Shown: positions 1 to 9,544 of the stretch, piece after piece
Position numbering within the stretch: position 1 is the first letter of the stretch
Layout of the letters: each line of letters begins with the position of its first letter
From: Pseudomonas sp. C1C7
Lineage (GTDB): Bacteria > Pseudomonadota > Gammaproteobacteria > Pseudomonadales > Pseudomonadaceae
Reading direction: 5' to 3'
NCBI RefSeq assembly: GCF_013359595.1
Contig: NZ_JABFMP010000050.1
Coordinates: 1-41,276, forward strand
DNA: 41,276 nt
The notes under the pieces: generated by a model
The model's database searches: none
What the model was told of the DNA's origin: nothing
What the model saw: the letters and a program-made list of their open reading frames with translations, nothing else
Translations under genes and position numbers: made by a program

Positions 1-139
1 CGTACGTCAGGGGATAAAAGCGCTTGGTTACTTGGCGCTCTTCCAAGTAACCCGCTGTAAGAGCGGAACCATAAGTAGCCGTTACCGCAGAAATGGATAT
101 GTCCCCAAAAGCATCACGAGCAGGCTCCCCACAAAGGGG
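1..139. repeat. Dispersed repeat with REP remnant at window edge
   Basis: No gene is seen here. The stretch has the look of a Pseudomonas dispersed repeat: TTGGTTACTTGGCG and CCAAGTAACCCGCTG repeat the GTAAC/GTTAC words in both orientations. Around 108-135 there is CGAGCAGGCTCCCCACA, which resembles one arm of the GTGGGAGC REP family. It lies just past the 3' end of the catalase gene. The assignment rests on word similarity only. Confidence 0.4.
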
Positions 140-1576
140 CTAGTGACTCAGCGCTTCGATTGCCAGAGCCACACCTCTTCCATACTCCACATCAGCCGCC
201 GCGCAGTTCTCGACATGACGCTGCTTGACCTGCGCCGAAGCCCCGTGGATCGCTCGCGCCGTGTTGTCGAACAACGCCTGCTTCTGCGCCACATCCATCA
301 AGCGGAACAGCGCCCCAGGCTGGGAGAAGTAGTCCGTGTCTTCACGGTGGTTCCAGTGATCGGCGCTGCCCTGCAAACGCAGTGGCGGTTCGCGGAAGTC
401 CGGTTGCTCGGCCCATTGCCCGTGGCTGTTCGGTTCGTAGCCGGGCGTGCTGCCGGCGTTGCTGTCGGTGCGCATCTGCCCGTCCCGATGAAAACTGTTC
501 ACCGGGCAGCGGGCTGCGTTCACCGGGATCTGGTGATGATTGACCCCCACCCGATAACGCTGGGCATCGCCATAGGAAAACAGCCGCGCCTGCAGCATCT
601 TGTCGGGGGAGAAGCCGATGCCGGGCACCACGTTCGCCGGGTTGAACGCCGCCTGTTCGACTTCGGCGAAGTAATTGTCGGGATTACGATTGAGCTCCAG
701 AACACCCACCTCGAGCAATGGATAATCGCCATGGGGCCAGACTTTAGTCAGGTCGAACGGGTTGATCGGATAGGTGTCGGCATCCGCCTCGGGCATCACC
801 TGCACGAACAGTTTCCAGCGCGGGAAGTCGCCCCGCTCGATGCTTTCATACAGGTCGCGCTGGGCGCTTTCCCGGTCGCTGGCAATCACGGCGCCAGCCT
901 CTGCATCGGTGAGGTTGGCGATGCCCTGTTCGGTCTTCCAGGTGAACTTGACCCAGTAACGCTGGTGGTCCGCGCTGATGAAACTGAAGGTATGGCTGCC
1001 GAAGCCGTGCATGTGCCGGTAGGACTGCGGCAGGCCGCGGTCGCTCATGACGATGGTGACCTGATGCAGGGCCTCGGGCAGGAGCGTCCAGAAGTCCCAG
1101 TTGTTATTGGCGCTGCGCAGGTTGGTGCGCGGGTCGCGCTTGACCGCGTGATTGAGGTCGGGAAATTTCAACGGATCACGCAGGAAGAACACCGGCGTGT
1201 TGTTGCCCACCAGGTCCCAGTTGCCTTGCTCGGTATAGAACTTGATGGCAAACCCGCGAATGTCCCGTTCGGCATCGGCGGCCCCGCGCTCGCCGGCGAC
1301 GGTGGAGAAACGCACGAAGATGTCCGTGGTTTTGCCGACCTGCGAAAACAGCCTGGCCTTGGTGTAGCGAGTGATGTCATGGGTCACGGTAAACGTGCCA
1401 TGGGCGCCCGATCCCTTGGCATGCATGCGGCGCTCGGGAATGACCTCTCGATCGAAATGCGCCAGCTTCTCCAGCAACCACACATCCTGCAGCAGCAGGG
1501 GGCCTCTGGGGCCCGCGCTCTGTGAATTGTTGTTGTCGACCACCGGGGCGCCGGCGGCACTGGTCAGTTTTTTCAT
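140..1576 (-). CDS. katA: Monofunctional haem catalase, KatA type
   Basis: Degrades hydrogen peroxide to water and oxygen in the cytoplasm. The 478-residue length fits the small-subunit catalases, and the sequence closely follows P. aeruginosa KatA as I remember it. Visible residues are the distal His52 in RMHAKG, the Asn pair at 125-126 in VGNNTP, and the proximal haem-ligand Tyr335 in RLFSYGDAQRYR. The start MKKLTS at 1576 is chosen because AGGAG lies just upstream; the frame stays open for 22 further codons, but these are Arg/Pro-rich and unlike catalase. It stands alone: a sensor kinase gene diverges from it after about 260 bases. It could instead be a second KatA-like paralogue, since Pseudomonas often has several catalases. 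Confidence 0.93.
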   Translation of the reverse strand: MKKLTSAAGAPVVDNNNSQSAGPRGPLLLQDVWLLEKLAHFDREVIPERRMHAKGSGAHGTFTVTHDITRYTKARLFSQVGKTTDIFVRFSTVAGERGAADAERDIRGFAIKFYTEQGNWDLVGNNTPVFFLRDPLKFPDLNHAVKRDPRTNLRSANNNWDFWTLLPEALHQVTIVMSDRGLPQSYRHMHGFGSHTFSFISADHQRYWVKFTWKTEQGIANLTDAEAGAVIASDRESAQRDLYESIERGDFPRWKLFVQVMPEADADTYPINPFDLTKVWPHGDYPLLEVGVLELNRNPDNYFAEVEQAAFNPANVVPGIGFSPDKMLQARLFSYGDAQRYRVGVNHHQIPVNAARCPVNSFHRDGQMRTDSNAGSTPGYEPNSHGQWAEQPDFREPPLRLQGSADHWNHREDTDYFSQPGALFRLMDVAQKQALFDNTARAIHGASAQVKQRHVENCAAADVEYGRGVALAIEALSH

Positions 1577-1836
1577 GGTCTGCTCCTCACGATTGTTGGG
1601 CGGTGCTGGCGCTCGGCGCGGGCACGAGGCCGCCCGGCTCATGTTTACTGGCTCAGGTTGATTGGCAACGCGGGGCAGGGTCTATTGCACCAAGGTGTCG
1701 GCGGCTTCAGGACCGGTCGGGCAGTCGCCGGAAGTTGCCGCGACACTGATGGCAGCATGCGACACCAAGGTATGATGGCGGCCAAACGCTGGCAGGGGCA
1801 TCCTCCCCGAAGGGCGACCGTACAGACAGGATCGAC

Positions 1837-4371
1837 ATGGACAACGAGATCGACCGCGTGATCGACAGGCTGCCGGGCGTGGCATGGACCGCGCTCGCCG
1901 ATGGCAGTGTCGACTACGTCAATCAGTACTGGAGCCAGTTCACCGGCAGTGGCCTGGACGACGCACTGGGAACGGGCTGGCTGTCGTTCCTGCATCCTGA
2001 CGACCGTCCCGTGGTCTCGGAGCACTGGCGCGGCATCATCGCCAGCGGTGAGCCCAGTGAAATGCAGGCCCGTCTGCGCCGCGCCGACGGCGTCTATCGT
2101 CGATTCATTCTGCGTTCGACCGCCTTGAGGGACGCCCAGGGCCACATCCGCAAGTGGTGCGGAATCAGCGCCGACATCGAGGATCACTGCGTCGCCATCC
2201 CGCCTGCGCCTGCGGTCGAGCCCGAATGGCGTGCACTGATCGACAGCATTCCCGCACTGGTTTCGCTGATGGCCCCAAGCCCCTGTCCGCAAGAGGACGA
2301 GCACCAGCGCGACAAGGCATTGATCGCGCGCAAGCTGGTCGAGATCAGTGCCTCGCAGGCGCGCTTTCGCAACCTGATCAACGCCGTACCGGGTTTTGTC
2401 TGGAGCGCCGAACCGGACGGCCATGTCAGCTTCCTCAATCAGCGCTGGTGCGATTACACCGGTATCGCCCTGCACGAGGCTTGCGGCAATGGCTGGATGG
2501 CGGCGGTTCATCCGAACGATCAGGGCACGCTGGCGTCCTACCGGCGAGTGCTGGATTCGGCTGAGCCGGGAGAGTTCGAGGCCAGAATCCGGCGCTTCGA
2601 CGGTGTGTACCGCTGGTTTCTGATCCGCGCGGTGCCGGAGCGCGATGCGTCCGGGCGGGTGGTGCGCTGGTATGGGGAAAATACCGACATCGAAGACCGC
2701 AAGCGCGCCGAGATGCTGCTGGAAGGAGAAAAGCACCTGCTTGGCCTGATCGCCGGCGGCACCTCGCTGCGACTCATACTCGACACCCTGTGCGAGCTGG
2801 TCGAGGCGAGTTTCGAGGGCGGGATCTGCAGCATCGTGCAGGTCGACCCCAAGCATGGGCATCGGGTACCGGAAAGCGCGCCGAACATGATGGCCGGTGC
2901 CGCGCCGAACCTGCCGGCTGATCTGGCCGCCGTACTCGACGCGCGTCCCGCCGACGCGATGCGCTGCCCGGTCGCTCTGGCCGCAATCGACAACCAGCAA
3001 GTGATTGCCCGGGATCTGACGCTCGAAACCCGCTGGCCACAGTGGCGGGCGATCGCCTTGAACCACGGCCTGCGGGCCAACTGGTCGACTCCCGTGACGT
3101 CCAACAACGGCAGCGTGACGGGCGTGCTCTCGCTGCTGTTCCGCAAACCGGCAACGCCGGACCCGACCCAACAGAACCTGATCGCCCAATTCACTCATTT
3201 GGCCAGCATCGCCATCGACCGGGCGCGTGGCGAGGCGGCGCTGCGTCAGAGCGAAGCTTTCCTGGCCAAGGCGCAGCGGCTGAGCTCGACCGGCACCTTT
3301 TCCTGGCGCGCAGGCTCGGACGACATCACCTGGTCGGAAGAAATCTATCGGATCCTCGACCTGGATCCGGGCGTTAAGCCCACGTTCGACCTGCTCTATA
3401 CCCGCATCCATCCGGACGATCTGGCCCACTACAAGAAGATGATCCGGTCCCAAGGCCAGAAGGGCCGCGACTTCGAACACGAACATCGCCTGCAGCTGCC
3501 CGACGGCACGATCAAGCATGTGCACCTGGTTGCCCACGGGATCTGCGATGGGCAGGGGCAACCGGAATACATCGCCGCGTTGCAGGACGTGACTCAGCGG
3601 CACCTGTCGGAAACGGCGCTCGGCGAGGTCCGCTCGGAGCTCGCGCACCTGGCGCGGGTGGCGAGCTTGGGGGCGCTGACCGCCTCGATTGCCCACGAAG
3701 TCAACCAGCCCCTGGCCGGCATCATCACCAATGCCAGCACCTGCCTGCGCATGCTCGGCGCGAGTCCGCCGAATGTCGACGGAGCCCTTGAAACCGCACG
3801 GCGCACCATTCGCGATGGCAACCGCGCGGCCGATGTCATCAAGCGCCTGCGCGTCCTGTTCTCCAAGGACAGCATCACTCTGGAGGACGTCGATCTGAAC
3901 GAAGCGGCGCGGGAGGTGATCGCGCTGCTGCTCGGCGAACTGCAGCGGGGCAGGGTGATCCTCAATCCCGTGTTCGCCGAAGGGCTGCCGCCGGTCAAGG
4001 GCGATCGTGTCCAGCTGCAACAGGTCATTCTCAACCTTATCCTCAATGCCAAAGAGGCGATGAGCACCATTAGCGATCGATCAAGGCACCTTCAAGTGAG
4101 TACCGGACAACTGGATCATCACGTTTTTCTTGAAGTGCGGGACAACGGCACCGGCTTCGATCCACAGGACGCCGAGCGCCTGTTCAACGCGTTCTACACG
4201 ACCAAGCAATCGGGCATGGGCATCGGGCTGTCGGTCAGTCACTCGATCATCGACAGGCACGAAGGTCGTCTGTGGGCGCGGGCCAACGATATCGGGCCCG
4301 GTGCGACCTTTCGTTTTTCAATTCCGTACCCGTCCGGGCACGACGTCGATCCCGCCAGGGAGGGCCTGTGA
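1837..4371 (+). CDS. Multi-PAS/GAF sensor histidine kinase
   Basis: An 844-residue histidine kinase with no membrane segments, so probably a cytoplasmic sensor. Domain order by eye is PAS (about 5-115), PAS (about 170-290), GAF (about 295-460), PAS (about 475-595), HisKA dimerisation and phosphoacceptor domain (about 605-675), and HATPase (about 700-835). The phosphoacceptor is His620 in ASIAHEVNQPLAG; the ATP-binding boxes are the N box near residue 732, DNGTGFD near 768 and GMGIGLS near 794. AGGA precedes the ATG. The stop overlaps the next start (TGATG), and two response-regulator genes follow in the same direction, so this is a three-gene phosphorelay operon. The signal sensed cannot be read from the sequence; the second PAS repeat is internally similar to the first. 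Confidence 0.9.
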   Translation: MDNEIDRVIDRLPGVAWTALADGSVDYVNQYWSQFTGSGLDDALGTGWLSFLHPDDRPVVSEHWRGIIASGEPSEMQARLRRADGVYRRFILRSTALRDAQGHIRKWCGISADIEDHCVAIPPAPAVEPEWRALIDSIPALVSLMAPSPCPQEDEHQRDKALIARKLVEISASQARFRNLINAVPGFVWSAEPDGHVSFLNQRWCDYTGIALHEACGNGWMAAVHPNDQGTLASYRRVLDSAEPGEFEARIRRFDGVYRWFLIRAVPERDASGRVVRWYGENTDIEDRKRAEMLLEGEKHLLGLIAGGTSLRLILDTLCELVEASFEGGICSIVQVDPKHGHRVPESAPNMMAGAAPNLPADLAAVLDARPADAMRCPVALAAIDNQQVIARDLTLETRWPQWRAIALNHGLRANWSTPVTSNNGSVTGVLSLLFRKPATPDPTQQNLIAQFTHLASIAIDRARGEAALRQSEAFLAKAQRLSSTGTFSWRAGSDDITWSEEIYRILDLDPGVKPTFDLLYTRIHPDDLAHYKKMIRSQGQKGRDFEHEHRLQLPDGTIKHVHLVAHGICDGQGQPEYIAALQDVTQRHLSETALGEVRSELAHLARVASLGALTASIAHEVNQPLAGIITNASTCLRMLGASPPNVDGALETARRTIRDGNRAADVIKRLRVLFSKDSITLEDVDLNEAAREVIALLLGELQRGRVILNPVFAEGLPPVKGDRVQLQQVILNLILNAKEAMSTISDRSRHLQVSTGQLDHHVFLEVRDNGTGFDPQDAERLFNAFYTTKQSGMGIGLSVSHSIIDRHEGRLWARANDIGPGATFRFSIPYPSGHDVDPAREGL

Positions 4372-4742
4372 TGCAGACGCCTTTGCTCATCTCGGTGGTG
4401 GATGACGACGAGTCGGTGCGCGAGGCCTTGCCGGATCTGCTCAGGGAGTTCGGCTTTGCGGTGCAGGCGTTTTCGTCGGCGCAGGCTTTTCTGTCGTCCG
4501 GGTATGTCAGCCAGACCGACTGCCTGATACTGGATTTCGCCATGCCCGGCATGTCCGGTCCCGAGCTGCAAAAACAATTGGCGTTGCAGCAGTACCGCAT
4601 CCCGATCATTTTCATTACCGCCCTGGGCGATGAGAGCCGGCGCCCGTACCTGATGAGTCAGGGCGCGGTGGACTGCCTGATGAAACCGTTCAGTGAAGCG
4701 GAGCTGCTCAAGGCACTCAGCGCCGCGTTGCCGGTGGACTGA
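4371..4742 (+). CDS. Single-domain response regulator (receiver only)
   Basis: A 123-residue stand-alone receiver domain with no output domain. Conserved positions are the acidic pocket DDD at 11-13, phospho-acceptor Asp55 in LILDFAMPG, Thr83 in FITA and Lys105 in LMKPF. It overlaps the kinase stop by one base and is followed closely by a FixJ-like regulator. It probably acts as a phosphate sink or intermediate between the kinase and the DNA-binding regulator; that role is inference from the arrangement. Confidence 0.88.
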   Translation: MQTPLLISVVDDDESVREALPDLLREFGFAVQAFSSAQAFLSSGYVSQTDCLILDFAMPGMSGPELQKQLALQQYRIPIIFITALGDESRRPYLMSQGAVDCLMKPFSEAELLKALSAALPVD

Positions 4743-4817
4743 GTGTCGAGCCATTCACAAGGAGGTGGTCCGTTGCACGTCATCAATGAGTCAGCCCCGA
4801 AAACTGGAGCAGCAACG

Positions 4818-5435
4818 ATGAATAACCTGCCCATCGTGTTTGTGGTCGACGACGATGTTTCCGTTCGCGAGTCGCTGGAGTTGCTGATCGACCAGGCCCA
4901 GTGGCGACCGCAACTGTTCGACTCCGCCCCGGCGTATCTCGCCCAGCCCCGGCCACAGGTGCCCAATTGCCTGGTGCTCGACATCAACCTGCCGGGCCTC
5001 AACGGGCTGGACCTGCAGAACGTGATTGCCGGTGACCAGTCGCAAACGCCGATCATCTTCATCACCGGTTACGGCGATGTGCCGCTGACGGTGCGGGCCA
5101 TGAAAGCCGGTGCCGTGGAGTTCCTGACCAAGCCGTTCGACGATGAAGTCCTGCTCAACGCCATCGCCGATGCGCTGGAATGCAGCCGTGCGGCGCTGGA
5201 TCGCGAAGGCGATCTGCGAGTGCTGCGCGAGGCCCACGCGACCCTGACGCCCCGAGAGCAGGAGGTCCTGGACATGGTCGTCGAAGGGCGCATGAACAAG
5301 GTCATCGCTTCGGACCTGGGCATCAGCGAGATCACGGTCAAGGCCCATCGCGGCAAGGTCATGCGCAAGATGAAAGCCCGGTCCCTGGCGGACCTGGTGA
5401 AAAAAGTGGCGCAGCTCTCGCCGCCACTCGACTGA
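4818..5435 (+). CDS. FixJ/NarL-type response regulator
   Basis: A 205-residue transcription regulator with an N-terminal receiver (Asp11-13, phospho-acceptor Asp55 in LVLDINLPG, Lys105 in LTKPF) and a C-terminal LuxR-type helix-turn-helix (about 143-200, LTPREQEVLDMVVEG and ISEITVKAHRGKVMRKM). The start MNNLPIV at 4818 is preceded by GGAG; an in-frame GTG at 4743 would add 25 residues that look non-native. It is the likely DNA-binding output of the upstream kinase and receiver. A short GC-rich inverted repeat lies just after its stop (5438-5455). Confidence 0.9.
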   Translation: MNNLPIVFVVDDDVSVRESLELLIDQAQWRPQLFDSAPAYLAQPRPQVPNCLVLDINLPGLNGLDLQNVIAGDQSQTPIIFITGYGDVPLTVRAMKAGAVEFLTKPFDDEVLLNAIADALECSRAALDREGDLRVLREAHATLTPREQEVLDMVVEGRMNKVIASDLGISEITVKAHRGKVMRKMKARSLADLVKKVAQLSPPLD

Positions 5436-5437
5436 AA

Positions 5438-5455
5438 GGCGGGTGCCGGCCCGCC
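5438..5455. terminator. GC-rich hairpin between convergent genes
   Basis: GGCGGG and GCCCGCC form a short hairpin in the gap between the FixJ-like gene and the convergent AAA regulator gene. There is no clear T run, so termination is only possible, not shown. Confidence 0.3.
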
Positions 5456-5457
5456 GC

Positions 5458-8439
5458 TTACGCGCCGGCCTCTTCGATCTGCGCGCGCTGCCAGAGCGCT
5501 TCCAGCTGACGCCTGTCCAGGGTGTCGTTGCCTTCGGTCATCTGCTCGCGACATTCGGCCAGCAGTTCCCGGGCCTGTAGCGCCTGACCCTGCTCCAGCC
5601 ACAGCTGGGCGAGGTCCATCGACGCCCTGAGCTCCCACGATCTGGCGCCTTGCAGGCGACTCAATGTGATCGCTTCCATGAGCCGGTCATGGGTGGCGAG
5701 GGTGTTGGTCGGTTCCAGGGTGTTGAAGATGCCCGCCCTGATGCGCAGCAGTTCCGGCAGAGCATAAGCGTCGCCGCTTTGGCGGCAATGGCTGATGGTG
5801 CGCTCGGCCTGGCACAGGGCTTTTTCGTGCTGGCCGCCGAGGATCAGGCCTTCGATCAGCGAGGTTTCGAAGGAGGTGGTCAGCAACTCGTAGCGCATGC
5901 CTTGCAGTCGCGCCAGGCTCTCTTCGAGCAGGGCCACGGCATTGCCCGGCTGGCCGGCGCGGATGGCGATCGTTGCCTGCATGCCGAGGGCTGCGGCGAC
6001 ATAGGGCGCCAGTGCATTGGCTTCGGCGACCTTGATGAAGGTGTCCAGGCCGGCCGTGGCCTTGTCCAGATCCCCCGTCCAGATGTGGATGCACAGTGTC
6101 CACACCAGTGCGATGCAAAAAGTCACCGAATGGTCCAGCGCGGCGGCCTCGGCCTCGACCTGTTCGGCCCAGCGTCGGGCCTGATCGGGAAAGCCCAGCA
6201 GCCAGAGGGTGCGCGCCAGCGCCAGGCCGGTGCGGTTGCGGTGGTCGAAGCCGTAGTGAACGGTACTGCTGCGTTCGGATGGCAGGCTGTAGCGCAGTGA
6301 CTTTTCCAGCTCCTGGCGCGCCAGTTGCTGATTGCCGAGCAAGTGGTGGGAAATGCCCGCCAATGAAGCGGCCACGGCGATGGCTTCGGGCTTGCCGATG
6401 AGATCCCCGACTTCCACGGCTTTGCTGGCCCAGGCCAGCGAGGAGGGGAAGTCGCCGATGCGTTCGGAAAATATTTGCAGGCGCCCGAGCAAACGCAGCT
6501 GCGACCAGTGATCGTCCAGCGCCTGGGCGATGTCCAGTGCCCTGAGCAGCGCCTTGTGCGCCGCTTCGCTGTTGCCCCGGGTGAACATCAGCGCCAGCCC
6601 CAGGGCGGCCTGCAGTTCCATTTCAGTCGGCGTGCCGAAGTAACCCAGTTCCAGCAATTCCGTGGCCCGGGAACACCAGGCGCGGCATTCGACCATCAGG
6701 GAAAAGTGCAGGAACAACGGTGCGCTGGCCGCAGCCAGTGGCAGCGCGAGTCCCGGATCGCCCTGAGGGCCGAAACTCCATTCCAGCGCACTCCTGATAT
6801 TGCCCAGCTGGCTGGCGAGCCGCGAGGAACGCTCGAAAATCTCGTCGGGCGTGGCGCCGGGGTGGCTGAGCAGCTCGGTGAAGTAGGCGGCGTGCCTGAA
6901 GGACAGCGCATGCGCCTCGACCTCCCCGTGCACCGCGAGTTTTTCCCGGGCGTAGGCGCGGGTCATCTCCAGCAGGCGATAGGTGGCGATGGCTTCATTG
7001 TGATCGACGGTGACCAGCCCCTTCGAGGCCAGTTCGTCCAGCGCAGCGGCAGCGGTGAGCGAGTCGATCCGGACATCGGCGAGAATCCGCGACGCGGCAT
7101 CGAGGGAAAACGGGCCGACGAAAATCGCCAGGCGATCGAACACCAGGTGTTCCCGGGCGCTGAGCAGGGCGTAGCTCCAGTCGAGCATCGCGCGCAGGGT
7201 CTGGTGACGCGGCAGCGCTGTTCGCCGCCCGGACCAGCTCAGGGAAAAACGCTCGCCGAGCAGCGCATGGGTTGCCTGCACGCCGTGGGTGGCCACGCGC
7301 ATGGCGGCCAACTCGATCGGCAACGCCATGCCCTCCAGGCGCCGGCACATGTCGGCGATCATCAGGGCATCGCCGGGGCCGAGCGCCAGTGATGCGTTAC
7401 CGGATGAGGCGCGTTCAACGAACAGTTTCACCGCCGGGAAGGTGAGCAGTTCGTCGACGCTGAATGCTTGCGGCTCGCCCGGAAAACCCAGGGGGCTGAG
7501 CCAATGGATGTGTTCGCCCAAAGTGCGCAGCGGTTCGCGGCTGGTGGCCAGCAGCCCAACGTCGGGTGCCGCTTCTCGGATCTGTTCGACAATCGCCGAA
7601 ATGGCGTCGATCAGGTGCTCGCAGTTGTCGATGATCAGGATCAGCTTGCGCGCCCGCAGATGGGCCAGCAGCACATGCATCGGGTCCTCGGCCTGCACCG
7701 CAATGCCCAGCGCGCCTGCCAGCGCGGAGGGCACCAGGGCGGCATCCTCGACCTGGGCCAGGTCGACGAAGCGCACGCGGTCATCGTGCCCGGCACAGAT
7801 GCGGTGACCGACTTCGATGGCCAGGCTGGTCTTGCCGACGCCGCCGGGGCCGACGATGGTGAAGAGCTTGGGCTGCAGCAAACGGTCGACGAGCATTTGC
7901 GCATCGTTGTCCCGGCCCACCAGCCTGGCGCGAGGCGGCAGGCTGCCGACGCCGCTGGCCAGGCGCTTGCCGTGGGCCGGGGGCGCAATGGCTTGGGTGA
8001 CAGGTAGATGATGATCGGCCTGCAGCCGTTCGATGGGGGCGACGAAGGCATAACCGACGCCCACCTGGGTCGAGATGTAGCGTGCGCCGTCTTCGCCATC
8101 GCCGAGGATCCGGCGCAGGCCGGTCATGTGAAAACGCAGGCTGCCTTCCGAGACGACGATATCGGGCCAGACCAGTTTGATCAGATCGTACTTGGACAAC
8201 ACGCGCCCGGGGCGCTCGAGCAGGGCAATCAGCAGATCCAGCGCGCGACCGCCGATGTCCACCGGCGTACCGTGTTTGGTGAGCAGGCGTTTGCCCGGCG
8301 TAACGCAAAAGGGTCCGAAGGCGAGTTGCAGGCTCAGGGGTTCATGCAAATCGTCCGGGACGCAATCCACTGGAAGGGTTCTCTGCGAGGGGGATCGTGT
8401 GTTCGCTGAAGGCGAATAGTGCGCGTAAGTCTGCATCAT
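5458..8439 (-). CDS. Winged-helix / AAA ATPase / TPR transcriptional regulator
   Basis: A 993-residue regulator of the type with an OmpR-like winged helix fused to an NB-ARC-like ATPase and helical repeats. The DNA-binding domain covers about 38-135 (ALDLLIALLERPGRVLSK, LRFHMTGLRRILGD). Walker A is GPGGVGKT at 197-204, and the Walker B strand ends in LILIIDNCEHL near 266-276. The C-terminal half is rich in helical TPR-like segments. Start is at one of two adjacent ATGs (8439 or 8436). It is convergent with the two-component operon and lies downstream of ohr on the same strand, about 76 bases away. Such proteins are signal-responsive activators, but the ligand and targets are unknown. Confidence 0.85.
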   Translation of the reverse strand: MMQTYAHYSPSANTRSPSQRTLPVDCVPDDLHEPLSLQLAFGPFCVTPGKRLLTKHGTPVDIGGRALDLLIALLERPGRVLSKYDLIKLVWPDIVVSEGSLRFHMTGLRRILGDGEDGARYISTQVGVGYAFVAPIERLQADHHLPVTQAIAPPAHGKRLASGVGSLPPRARLVGRDNDAQMLVDRLLQPKLFTIVGPGGVGKTSLAIEVGHRICAGHDDRVRFVDLAQVEDAALVPSALAGALGIAVQAEDPMHVLLAHLRARKLILIIDNCEHLIDAISAIVEQIREAAPDVGLLATSREPLRTLGEHIHWLSPLGFPGEPQAFSVDELLTFPAVKLFVERASSGNASLALGPGDALMIADMCRRLEGMALPIELAAMRVATHGVQATHALLGERFSLSWSGRRTALPRHQTLRAMLDWSYALLSAREHLVFDRLAIFVGPFSLDAASRILADVRIDSLTAAAALDELASKGLVTVDHNEAIATYRLLEMTRAYAREKLAVHGEVEAHALSFRHAAYFTELLSHPGATPDEIFERSSRLASQLGNIRSALEWSFGPQGDPGLALPLAAASAPLFLHFSLMVECRAWCSRATELLELGYFGTPTEMELQAALGLALMFTRGNSEAAHKALLRALDIAQALDDHWSQLRLLGRLQIFSERIGDFPSSLAWASKAVEVGDLIGKPEAIAVAASLAGISHHLLGNQQLARQELEKSLRYSLPSERSSTVHYGFDHRNRTGLALARTLWLLGFPDQARRWAEQVEAEAAALDHSVTFCIALVWTLCIHIWTGDLDKATAGLDTFIKVAEANALAPYVAAALGMQATIAIRAGQPGNAVALLEESLARLQGMRYELLTTSFETSLIEGLILGGQHEKALCQAERTISHCRQSGDAYALPELLRIRAGIFNTLEPTNTLATHDRLMEAITLSRLQGARSWELRASMDLAQLWLEQGQALQARELLAECREQMTEGNDTLDRRQLEALWQRAQIEEAGA

Positions 8440-8515
8440 AGGGGTTTTGATTCAACGATCAAGTGCTCCGGGCATGGCGGATCAGAGCATTGCGCGGGCA
8501 TTTGTGAGGCAAGTC

Positions 8516-8932
8516 TCAGGCAAGCGTGAGGCTGACGTCGATGTTGGAGCGGGTCGCCTTGGAGTAGGGGCAATTCTGGTGGGCGGCATCGATGAGCTGT
8601 TGCGCGATGTCCGGTGCGATTTCAGGCAGGGAAACCGCCAGCCGCGCTTGCAGGAAAAACCCTTGTTCGCCATGGACCAGATCGATTTGCGCATCGACCG
8701 CGGCATCTGCCGGAAAACCGATTTTCCGGGCATTGCAGGCATGGCGCAGGGACCCCAGGAAACAGGCCGACCAGCCGACCGCGAGCAACTGTTCCGGGTT
8801 GGTGCCGTTTCCGGGGGCGCCCGGTGGCGAGAGTTTGAGATCCAGCCGGCCATCCAGGCTGCGTCCCGCTCCCTCTCGACCGCCAGTGGTGTAGGTGTGG
8901 CTGGTGTAGAGGACTTTTTCAAAGCTGATCAT
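8516..8932 (-). CDS. ohr: Organic hydroperoxide resistance protein, Ohr/OsmC family
   Basis: A thiol peroxidase that reduces organic hydroperoxides. At 138 residues it fits the Ohr family. The two reactive cysteines are visible: Cys57 in GWSACFLGSL and Cys121 in HQNCPYSKATR, the second with the CPYSKATR signature that separates Ohr from OsmC. An ATG at 8938 lies directly on the AGGA; the next ATG at 8932 has proper spacing and is taken as the start. It sits 41 bases downstream of a short sigma-factor-like gene on the same strand, probably one transcript. No OhrR-type MarR repressor gene is adjacent, which is unusual for ohr. Confidence 0.92.
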   Translation of the reverse strand: MISFEKVLYTSHTYTTGGREGAGRSLDGRLDLKLSPPGAPGNGTNPEQLLAVGWSACFLGSLRHACNARKIGFPADAAVDAQIDLVHGEQGFFLQARLAVSLPEIAPDIAQQLIDAAHQNCPYSKATRSNIDVSLTLA

Positions 8933-8973
8933 GGACATTTCCTGGTAGGCGGAGACGACGTCGGAAAAGGCGT

Positions 8974-9363
8974 TCAGATGGCTTGCAGAACCTGGCGACG
9001 GTTCGGGGCGGATGCAGGCGAGGCGATGTCTTTTTCTTGCAGGCTGTGCAGGTGTTCCAGCAACGTGCAGCGCGCCATTTCGATCAGCCACGCGCGAAAG
9101 GGGGTATGAGAGTCATATTCGGCGCGGCGTCGATGGAGCGTGATGAAGGCTTCGCGAACCAGATCGCCGACGCTTTCATGTTCGATCCGCCCGGCCTGCT
9201 GCTGCCCCTCGAAGAAGGCCAGCAGCAGCGGGGTGACGGTCGCGATCAGTTGCAGGGAGGCGGCCGTGTCATGCGCAAGAGCATCGGCCATCAAGGCGCA
9301 CAGTTCCTCGTTTCCGGGGCGGTCAACGTTGAACAGACTGCTTGGGCGATAATCTTCGGCCAT
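8974..9363 (-). CDS. Truncated ECF sigma-like protein (region 2 only)
   Basis: A 129-residue protein resembling region 2 of an ECF sigma factor: DLVREAFITLHRRRAEYDS followed by PFRAWLIEMARCTLLEHLHSL. Residues after about 112 are a short low-complexity tail (SPASAPNRRQVLQAI), and there is no region 4 with its helix-turn-helix before ohr begins. The frame is open and clean, so this is either a short functional protein or the remnant of a larger sigma gene. The substitution CTLLEHL where active homologues read KLIDHLR hints at relaxed constraint. Its tight linkage to ohr suggests a link with peroxide stress, but that is inference. Confidence 0.65.
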   Translation of the reverse strand: MAEDYRPSSLFNVDRPGNEELCALMADALAHDTAASLQLIATVTPLLLAFFEGQQQAGRIEHESVGDLVREAFITLHRRRAEYDSHTPFRAWLIEMARCTLLEHLHSLQEKDIASPASAPNRRQVLQAI

Positions 9364-9544
9364 GATCGGGTCCCTCTTGAGCCATCAGTTCAACTGCTCA
9401 CGGTCAACGGCCGGGGACCCGGGTTGCCATGCGTTCAGTGGTCAGGCTCAAGAGTGATGCCTTTGCCGGTCGATCACCAGTTATCCGCTGTTAGCCCTTG
9501 TTAGACGAGTTCCGCACCTCGCGCGATAACCGCGGTGCGGTGTT

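Noticed and set aside
32..1525. A 497-codon plus-strand open frame opposite the catalase gene
   Set aside because: It is antisense to a clear catalase. Its composition (Arg/His/Val-rich) is that of a mirrored GC-rich gene, and no domain is visible.
1645..4020. A 791-codon minus-strand open frame
   Set aside because: It is the antisense shadow of the sensor kinase, whose PAS, HisKA and ATPase motifs are unmistakable.
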